This document shows, in pieces, positions 1-7,142 of a stretch of 10,224 nucleotides of DNA (position 1 is the stretch's first letter; every line of letters begins with the position of its first letter). This stretch comes from Dinochytrium kinnereticum. Taxonomy: Eukaryota > Chytridiomycota > Chytridiomycetes > Chytridiales > Chytridiaceae. Under the pieces are notes generated by a model, which was not told where the DNA came from, ran no database searches, and was given only the letters and a program-made list of their open reading frames with translations. The stretch spans positions 1-10,224 of the forward strand of contig JADGJT010000610.1 of assembly GCA_027604005.1 (NCBI GenBank), written 5' to 3'. A program made the position numbers and the translations under genes.

Positions 1-53
1 CCCCAACACTTAGGGTCACCGCCATGTCCCCACGTCACCCCCACCCAAACGAC

Positions 54-82
54 AATACTGATAAGTGTTTATTATCAGTGTT
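54..82. repeat. Inverted repeat able to form a hairpin
   Basis: Arms 54-64 (AATACTGATAA) and 72-82 (TTATCAGTGTT) pair over 11 positions with one T/G mismatch around a 7-bp loop (GTGTTTA). It lies in non-coding DNA and a pyrimidine tract follows on the right. No known RNA motif is matched. Confidence 0.6.
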
Positions 83-430
83 CTTTCTTTCTTCTGCTTC
101 TGCACTGCAGCCAAACAAGCTAAACAAGCCAATTGTTGATTATAAGAATGTCTGTACAACAACATAAAATAATAATAATTAATTAATTAATCAATCAAAT
201 GGGAGTGAGTGATTGGGCACTCGGATCCATTATTATTCATGGAAGAAGAAACGTTTCTACTTCCTGTATGTATGCATGTAAGTATGTACATACAACATAA
301 TATATTTTTATTAATTATAATTAGTAATTAATTAATTAATTATTGTTGGATCCCTGACTGAATGTGATTGGTGCATGCGTTTCAAGGAATAAGAATTATT
401 ATTCATTATTTTATTCATTAATTCATTATT

Positions 431-451
431 ATTTATTTATTTATTTATTTA
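431..451 (-). terminator. TTTATT repeat with polyadenylation signals for the F-box/ankyrin gene
   Basis: Tandem TTTA units read AATAAATAAATAAA on the minus strand, beginning only a few bases past the TAA stop at 455-453. Overlapping AATAAA hexamers this close to the stop imply a very short 3' UTR if used; functional use is inferred. Confidence 0.5.
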
Positions 452-452
452 A

Positions 453-3400
453 TTATGCTGCACCGTCAAAACAATCCAGTATCGTCTTTGCCACGTCCAT
501 GTGGCCTCGCTGTAACGCCATCTGCAGCGACGAAAGCGTGTGCTTGGGCATTCGGCCCCTGCTCTGATCTGTCACTGGAAATGCAGCATTGCCACCATCA
601 GACCGTCCTGTTCCTTGTTTCATATCAGCAACACTCGGTCCCATCCCATCCACCATGGCGCCACCCAGCTTATGGCCAATTTGAGCCCTCTCGTGCTGCA
701 GAAGGAGGTGCACCACATCCGCGTGTCCATTTCGTGCAGCCCATCGCAATGACTCGTGGTCCTCTGCGTCCGCGTCGACTTTCCCTGTTGAAAGCAAAAG
801 CTCAGCGATGGCTTTATGGCCGTTGCGACAGGACCATCTCAATGCCTCATTGTTCTCGGCTGCCGGATCAACCTTTCCGGATTCCAAAAGGGATCGAACA
901 ACCTGGGAAAACAGAGGGTTTCATTCATTGTATTAATTGCGCTTTTAATTCCCTGATCATCCAAGGATATAAAAACACAAACCTCAATATGGCCTTCCAT
1001 CGCAGACCATCTCAAGGCGTCGTTTCCGTCAGCCGCAGGATTACATTGGACATTCCTTTGACGCCTCATCGTGTCCAGCTGTTCCTTTGAGGGCCAATCT
1101 TTGTTTCCATTGCGATCTTTTTCTGCCGTAGGCACCATCTGAGGCTCTGACCCAACATCTAACAGGATCTTGACGACTTCGTTATGGCCGTTTCTGGAGG
1201 CCCATCTTATGGCGCAGTCATTTGGAGCTGAGGGATCCACGGAATCTTGGGCTACTAGAAACCTTACGACCTTAATGAGGTGGTAAGCCAGGGGAAAAAA
1301 AAACACAAACATAGTTAAATGCATTGGAATGTCTTTACCTCCGTGTGCCCATTCAACGCCGCCCATCTTAAAGCATAATTTCCGAGCGCCCCGACGTCTA
1401 CTTTTCCAACAAATGTCAGAGTTTTCAACGTCTGCAAATGCCCATTCTTTGCAGCCATCCTCAATGCATGATGTTCAAACGCCGAGCAATCCACCATCAG
1501 GATTTGGTTCGACTCTTCATCCCAGTCAGGCACAGGGCCTCTGCTCGACCTCGCCTGATCGTGACCTGGACCAGTTGCATTTAGTTGCAGCATCGACTCG
1601 GTGGTTTCTAAATCATCACCGGCTAACGACCGATGCGCTGGAATGCTGTGCGATTCCGATATTTTTACTCTTTCCAAGAGGAAGGCTAAGGCATGATCGT
1701 GTCCATCTTCTGCCAGCAATGCGATCGCAAGGTTTGCGCTGCCAACCCTCTCTGAGTAATCCAAGGCATCTCCTTCCAAATGGTCGACTTTCTTCGTACC
1801 AGCTGAAATTGGAGCCTTTGGCAAACGCAAAATCTCGGCCAAGAGCCCAACGTCTCCAAACCTGCATGCCCAGAGCAGCGCAATGTTCGTGTCATCACTT
1901 GCTCCGCCTTCCATTCTAACATGGGCCATGTGTCTGCTGTTGCATCCTCCGAAGGCACTGGTCGTGGTCTCTTTTGGTGAGCATGACGCGTTCTTGGAAA
2001 TCATGTACCGCCTATGAACTGCTGTCGCCGGCCGTCTCCTCCACGCTAAATAGTCAGTCATAACTGCCGAAACCCTTTTCTCGAGCCTCTCATTGAGAGA
2101 GGGAACGTTATTCTCGTTCAGCGCCCGTTCTTCTTTCTTGTTGTCTCTGGAATTCGATTCAGCCGATAGCGACAAGCTCGAATTTATCTCTTGCAAAGTA
2201 AAAGTCCTCATCAGGCTCTTATTACTGGACTTTCCATCGGACCCTGACGCGCCAAGCCTCGTCGACCTTGAGCTCGTCACGTTCTCGTCCAAGTGCGTTG
2301 GACCACCATCGTATCCAATAGAAGTGGATCGTTTAACTGGTTCCGATGACGACTTGCGGCGAGTCGACTTGGTGCAAGAGGCAATGGTGAGGTCTGAGTT
2401 TCGGACCTCAGAAACCCCCATCTGGAGATGCGAGTGGCAGAGGAATTGGAGCCTTGATGGGTTTGGGAGGGGTGTGAGTGTGCTGGTGCTTCCGGGTGTG
2501 CTGGCTCGTTCAACTCTGTGATGAGATTCTACTGGGATAGCGGACTTATCGACTGCGTTGATTTAAACATCCATGTTAGTGTATGAGAAAACTATTGAAG
2601 AGAAGGTCGTGACGGAAAACAAAGAAAGGGAACGTGACAATAGATGCATACATTTTGGGTATATGGAAACAAGAAGGTCCCAAGTAATTCCAAACTCCAA
2701 GAAAGCCGCAAAGATGTAAACATCTGGAAGCCCCAACCAAACCAACTTTTTCATCCCCTCCATCTGTAACCTCAAACTCATCATACCGCGGAGAATCTCA
2801 TCCGTCGTTGACGAAGAGGCCCAGCTAGATGTCGAATCCCGCACAGACTCTTCCTGCACACCTCCACCCTCATCCTCGATGTCCAAATCCAACACATTCG
2901 CAGATTCCTCATTACGGGCCATCGCAGCCATTGCCTCCAGTATTGGACTTGGTGCCATACTCAAATCTCGATCCGACAACGCGTCTGATTCCATCGCGTG
3001 CGTCCCAGAAACCGTCGACATCATCATCACAGGAGATGACACAGCTGACGACGCAGGAGAACCTGTGCCATGAGGGTGGATTTGTGACATTGTCTCATCA
3101 TCAGCTTTTGCAGAATCAAGCCCCGGCGATCCAAGCAGCGCGTCCCCTGACACGCGTGTCTTCCCCTTGTCGCGGCTGGGTCTTGGAGGTGCATGGATGT
3201 TTCGCAGCTGCATCCGGGCGAGCAGGATGGTCACTTCTATTCTGGAGCGCAGACGTCGTCCCGTTGATCTTAGTCGAACCGTGTCTGTGGGTGAGATGAA
3301 CCGGCAGATGGAGTCCAGCAGCTCAGCGGGAAGATCAGACAGGGAGATACATGGCGTCGACTGCATGATGGGGGGAGGTGGTGAAGCGGGGTCAGTTGCA

Positions 3401-3498
3401 TGCTGCTGGGCCATGCAAGTGTTTGTTCGAAGAAGGTGATGTCTCACAGCAGGTTTGTCCATCATTTTAGCATTTGGTGTTCTTGACCTTCTGAACAT
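453..3498 (-). CDS. F-box protein with C-terminal ankyrin repeats (four exons)
   Basis: Likely SCF ubiquitin-ligase adaptor: the F-box would bind Skp1 and the ankyrin array would bind a substrate (family knowledge; partner unknown). Exons in transcription order: 3498-2652, 2552-1339, 1270-983, 902-453, giving 932 residues and a TAA stop. Introns are 99, 68 and 80 bp, phases 1, 0, 0. Residues 53-90 form the F-box, starting LSDLPAELLDSICRFISP. Residues about 95-500 are a Ser/Pro-rich, partly acidic, probably disordered linker with a basic Ser-rich stretch (RRKSSSEPVKRS). From about 502 to the end I count about nine ankyrin units, the first two divergent, later ones reading like NYALRWAALNGHTEVV. 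The start is the first in-frame ATG, with A at -3; in-frame ATGs at codons 12, 13, 29 and 45 are alternatives, and an upstream exon is possible. A two-gene model is the main alternative. Confidence 0.8.
2553..2651 (-). other. Intron joining F-box exon to ankyrin exons
   Basis: On the minus strand this 99-bp stretch starts with donor GTATGC after the codons for IYPK. It continues through a long pyrimidine-rich tract, has a branch-site match ACTAAC (2580-2575) and ends AACGCAG 23 nt past the branch A. The donor leaves one base (T) of a codon and the acceptor supplies TC, so the frame is kept across the join. The TAA at 2565-2563 that closes the F-box ORF lies between branch site and acceptor. 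A second in-phase acceptor, CCCAG at 2532, would remove seven more codons. Basis: sequence signals and frame; no transcript seen. Confidence 0.78.
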
Positions 3499-4217
3499 CT
3501 TCCAGAACAAACCATTGACTATCAAGGCAAGTCAAGTCTGTACCAGAACCCCGCCCAACACATGACTTTACCAGATCAAGACCATTTGTAAGCGCGAGAC
3601 GAAGGATTTGCAGCATTCATTCAATTGGGCCTTGCGGCTTCTTTGCATTTTAACTGGAACATCTGGGCATAATTCTTCAAACATATTGGCATCCTGCAAA
3701 ACCCAAACTCTTCCACCGTGTATACTGGACGTGCATACATCGATAGATATTCATCTTGTGTTGTTGGTTGTTTGAATGTGTATTGCTGCTCATTTCTTTG
3801 CTGCTCAAAACGATCTCTCAAACTCTTTTATATTCTATTTTTACAAACACAGAACTTTTATAGACCTCAGCCTCAACTATTTTCCTTTGGTTGAGATGGT
3901 TTTGAGGAGGCCCCCCTTGATTCGATCCGCGTCTAGAGCGACCTCTTCGGGACAAATCCGGCCTGTTATTGCTCGGCCCCATTGGTCGGGTTGGTTGGTG
4001 AACTCAATCATTCACGAACAAATGGAAATCCTTCATACACACAACAAAGACTATAACAACCAATTGGAGATTTGCAAAAGGGACCGTCGATCAAATAAAG
4101 TTTTCCCCTCAGCATAATATCTGGGGCGCCATCAAGCTCGGATTTGCTGATTATTAAAGACAAAGTACCTGAGCGGTAGAGAGATAGAGCCTTTGCAAAC
4201 AAGACAACGTCGTCAAC
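3499..4217. promoter_or_regulatory. Divergent promoter between F-box/ankyrin gene and receptor gene
   Basis: These 719 bp separate two outward-facing genes. CCAAT boxes are at 3628-3624 (minus, about 126 bp before the left ATG), 3985-3981 (minus) and 4060-4067, an 8-bp palindrome CCAATTGG about 150 bp before the receptor ATG. AT-rich TATA-like stretches occur around 3826-3865. A strong donor-like site, CTG-GTAAAGT, on the minus strand with GT at 3571-3570 may mark a 5'-leader or upstream-exon intron of the left gene. The small ORFs here show no family features and I do not call a gene. Confidence 0.55.
4060..4067. promoter_or_regulatory. Palindromic CCAAT box upstream of the receptor gene
   Basis: CCAATTGG reads as a CCAAT box on both strands and sits 151-158 bp before the receptor ATG, with another ATTGG at 3981-3985. 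CCAAT boxes bind the HAP/NF-Y complex in fungi; binding here is inferred from motif and position only. Confidence 0.4.
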
Positions 4218-6242
4218 ATGGCCACTGTCATTGATCCCAAAGTAAGTTCAAGCGATATTGATGCGAGTATATATATCGCCATCGCATTGGTGTTCACGTC
4301 GCTATAAGCGTTGTTGGAACTGATAGTGCTTGACCTTTAGCCATCATGCTCACCTTTCTCTGTATCTTTTGCCTCTTAATCCCTTTCTGACCGGTTCAAC
4401 TGCTTCTTTCTGCGATACGTCATTTTCCACATGTGCAGGGGTTCGCGATCAACTTCAGTAAGGCATTTTTCTGGCCACACGTTTTCTCTCCCCGATGCCC
4501 ACATTCTAAATTGCTTTCCACGTTATGGCGATACTGAAATGACAAAAAAAACAAACGTTTCTTTAAACAGCCCCTCCTTCCATGGAGGTAATGTACATTC
4601 TTCATGCGGTGGCCTTGGCCGCGATCGGAATGTCGATGGTGGGATCTCTGTACATTGTGATCGCGACCATAGTGAAGGGCAAGTACACCACCATCGGTAG
4701 GTTTCCTTTAAACAATACTTTGGACGAAAAAGACTCAATCTTACTTACCGTTACCGGGGTTTGAAGGTGAACGATTTCCGATGTACGTCGCAGTGTTGGA
4801 CTTTTTATGGAGCGTGATCCATAGTATAGACCATATCTACATGATGGTCGCGGCGGGGGCCAACCCGCCCCCTCAAATGTGTTCGGCTATTGGAGCCATT
4901 CTTTCGGTATGCGTTTTTTCTGGTTTCTGGAAGTGAGGGGTTTGTCGCTGACTCTCAGGGTGTTTTGCCAGCTTTTCATGTTGGCTCAAGTTATGCTTTT
5001 GAATTTGATTGCCGTGTCCATGTTCTTGAGTGTTTACATGGGCTGGAACCTTTCGTATGGAAGTTATGACTGGATTCTTGGAGTGCTGACTTTTGGTGTG
5101 CCTGTTGGATTCGTTGTTATTGGGCGTGAGTAGTGGCTTTTTTTTATGTTTCGTCATGTTTATGGAAGTTTACGGCGTTTGGGATTTTAACTCCTCTCCT
5201 TCTTTTGCAACCATTTTAAGTTTCTGTTGGAGCTTTTGGAGCGGTGAGGATCAGACCTCCCTGTTTTTTTTTTAATGGAACTATGATATAACTGATACTC
5301 ATTCTTTTACTTGCTTTCCTAGGATCTCTACTGGTGTTTCATCAACGTTAACGTTCAAAGCGGTCAAATCTACTGGATCATCACCTTCATCTCCGCCTGC
5401 GCCTGCATTGGTCTTCCAGCCGTCTGGTAAGAGAAAAGAAAAAAAAAATTAATCAACCCAACCGTTCACTTGCTAATCTACCTCCTCTCCGCGTAGCTAC
5501 TATATGATCTTCCGCAAGCTCGCCATGTCCAAGTCGTCATTCAGCAGCGGTGGAGCTCCCTCGAGCAATGGAACGGGGGATCAGAGCTCGAATAATGCTA
5601 AAGGTGCCGTTTCTGGGGGAGCCAGTATGGGAAATCAGATTGAGAAGAGGAATAGGAAGATTGTTGAGAAGTTGCTTGGTGTGTTCTCTTTTCTTTTCTT
5701 TTCTTTTCTTTCTTTCTTTCCTTTTTTTCGTCTTTTCTTCTTCTTTTTTTGTTGTTTGTCATGAATTAAAGTAACCAACCACCTGCCCACCTTTCAACTT
5801 CTCCCCCTATTTTATCCAGAGTATGAACTCGTCCTCATCGCGACATTCTCCTCCCTTATTGTCTATGGCATCAGCATCGTCTTTTTCAAGCAAGAGCCCA
5901 TCGGACTTGTGTTCTGGGTCGTCCTCTCCATCAACAGCGCCGGGTGGTTCAACTGGATTGTAAGCAAACCACACACCCCACGCATCTTTCCTCCCCAAAA
6001 CGACTTTTTAATGAACCCATCAAAAACCCTTTTCCAACAAACCACAGGTCTTTATCATTCAAAACCGACGGTCAAACAAGGCAAGAGGCAACGACACGGA
6101 ATTTCAAAGCCGATCCAATAATAACGTTAGTGGAAGGTCGTTGAATAATGCTGTGAGGCAGGAGGAGGTTGGCAATTCTGAGAAAGATGTTCGGGAGTCT
6201 GCAAAGGATGCGAGGGCGAAGAATAAGAATGGGGAGTGGTAG
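4218..6242 (+). CDS. Seven-transmembrane G protein-coupled receptor-like protein (ten exons)
   Basis: Probable plasma-membrane receptor signalling through heterotrimeric G proteins; ligand unknown. Exons: 4218-4241, 4439-4457, 4571-4696, 4767-4906, 4972-5125, 5221-5243, 5323-5426, 5497-5678, 5820-5959, 6048-6242; 368 residues. All nine introns are GT-AG and frame-consistent. Helices lie roughly at 21-49, 60-85, 98-123, 135-158, 177-202, 259-280 and 285-308. Cys95 before TM3 and Cys167 in loop 2 (LYWCF) are placed for the usual disulfide. N13-F14-T15 is an N-glycosylation sequon on the predicted outside. Loop 3 (205-257) is Ser/Gly/Asn-rich, then basic; the tail from 309 is hydrophilic and charged. 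The layout recalls Dictyostelium cAMP receptor-like and fungal Git3-like receptors, but I cannot place the subfamily. ATG 4218 has AAC before it and G at +4. An alternative start at 4582 (TCC-ATG-G) would drop exons 1-2 yet keep all helices. Confidence 0.82.
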
Positions 6243-6400
6243 AGTTGATGGGGTTTGATGTTGTTGGTTTTGCTCGATGACTTTTACTTGCTTTTTTTTT
6301 GTCTTTTCTTCATATACTTTTCTTTTTTTTTTTTTTTTTTTTGTTGGGGAAGGTTGTATATTTTTTTTCAAGAGCTCACTACTTTATAATTTATTTTTTT

Positions 6401-6421
6401 TCTTCTTCTTCTTCTTCTTCT
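6401..6421 (+). repeat. TTC microsatellite
   Basis: About seven tandem TTC units directly follow a T-run in the 3' flank of the receptor gene. Confidence 0.9.
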
Positions 6422-6426
6422 GTAGT

Positions 6427-6498
6427 TTGTTTGTTTTGTTTAAATTCATTATTACATACACGCTTGTTTGTTTTGTTTAAATTCATTATTACATACAC
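6427..6498 (+). repeat. Tandem duplication with 37-bp period
   Basis: Two 35-bp copies are identical, at 6427-6461 and 6464-6498, separated by two bases (GC). Each begins TTGTTTGTTTTG and ends ATTACATACAC. It lies in the 3' flank of the receptor gene, next to the TTC run and poly-T tracts. Identity over 35 bp suggests a recent duplication, perhaps by slippage or unequal exchange. Confidence 0.92.
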
Positions 6499-7142
6499 AT
6501 AATTTAGTTTTTTTTTGTTTTTTGTTTTTGTTTGTAATCTGATCGCCTCTCTTCGGTATACAACCAACCTTCTCACACATAGTTTGAGCCCATTCCCTCC
6601 AACATTAGAAAATAAATGTAGATAGAATGTAGTGTATGAGACTCGAAAGAGCGCAATACAAAGATAGTTTTCACATATCAGTTCAACCAAACCACAGATA
6701 CAAATGAAAAATGAGTCTTCACACTTTATCATCAACACAGGGACGGCTAATTCAGAAGTGGTCAGCATCGCAACACATAAATGAAAACAAAGGGTGACAT
6801 TCAGAAAAGGATATTCTTTATAGTTAAATAAAAGATGACAGCATATCAAAGACTAGACGACAAAGCCAAATCAACAAGGTAACCTGTCAATGCAGAACAA
6901 AAAAAACAAGATTCAAGGAAACAAACTCTTGCGCGGCAGCCGCAGCAACACGTATCTCCCAATCAAAAAGCAACGACAAAAAAGAAAAAACAGGAGAAAA
7001 GAAAAAAACAAAACAAAACATACAACAAAAAAAAAAAAAAAAAGAAGAAAAAAAGAAGCAACAAACAAACAACAAAAGTAGGAGGTTTCAGCATCCACAA
7101 GGTCTAACCCCCGTAACCACACGCACGCGCATAGTCCGCATC

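Larger units (their letters stand above)
1..452. other. AT-rich 3' flank of the F-box/ankyrin gene; no gene seen
   Basis: This stretch has stops in all frames and no protein-like ORF. It holds TTAA/ATTA runs at about 170-200 and 318-345, a GTAT/CATA-rich stretch at 265-295 including the palindrome GTATGTACATAC (281-292), and ATTT repeats at the right end. The first 50 bp are C-rich and may belong to a neighbour beyond the left edge. A pyrimidine tract ending CTGCAG at about 82-110 resembles a plus-strand 3' splice site, but nothing coding follows it. Confidence 0.65.
6243..7142. other. Convergent intergenic region with 3' untranslated ends of both flanking genes
   Basis: This 900-bp gap lies between two convergent stop codons. 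The left third (6290-6540) is T-rich on the plus strand: T9 at 6292-6300, T20 at 6323-6342, T8 at about 6361 and a TTC run at 6401-6421. The right part (6898-7080) is A-rich on the plus strand, with A17 at 7027-7043, hence T-rich in the sense of the right-hand gene. AATAAA matches on the plus strand occur at 6611-6616 and 6827-6832; a minus-strand match lies at 6395-6390. A 152-codon minus ORF here (6849-6391) is low complexity at its C-terminus and has no recognisable domain, so I do not call it. Confidence 0.6.

Noticed and set aside
10..15. TTAGGG as telomeric repeat
   Set aside because: There is a single copy with no tandem array; chance occurrence.
160..452. TTAA/ATTA-rich stretches as transposon ends or an origin
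   Set aside because: There are no terminal inverted repeats, target-site duplications or transposase remnants; simple-sequence drift is sufficient.
455..1090. 211-codon plus-strand ORF
   Set aside because: It lies antisense to the ankyrin exons; its composition reflects the opposite strand's codons and no family motif is visible.
839..1366. Separate small ankyrin gene starting at 1366
   Set aside because: The first residues are intron and out-of-frame exon translation. The GAG|GTAAAG donor and ATTAAG acceptor restore a perfect ankyrin unit with the upstream exon.
3621..3821. 66-codon minus-strand ORF between the divergent genes
   Set aside because: It starts at a TTG rather than ATG and shows no recognisable motif. 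A splice-linked upstream exon in a different frame is noted as a weak possibility instead.
3776..4117. 113-codon plus-strand ORF upstream of the receptor
   Set aside because: It is out of frame with the receptor, lacks domain features and covers the likely promoter with its CCAAT boxes.
4252..4279. Inverted repeat GCGATAT/ATATCGC inside receptor intron 1
   Set aside because: Seven-bp arms around an AT-rich loop are expected by chance in DNA of this composition.
6391..6849. 152-codon minus-strand ORF in the convergent gap
   Set aside because: It has a Glu/Lys/Asn-rich end made by TTC and TTTG repeats, Cys-rich random-looking sequence elsewhere and no domain. It more likely belongs to 3' untranslated DNA.
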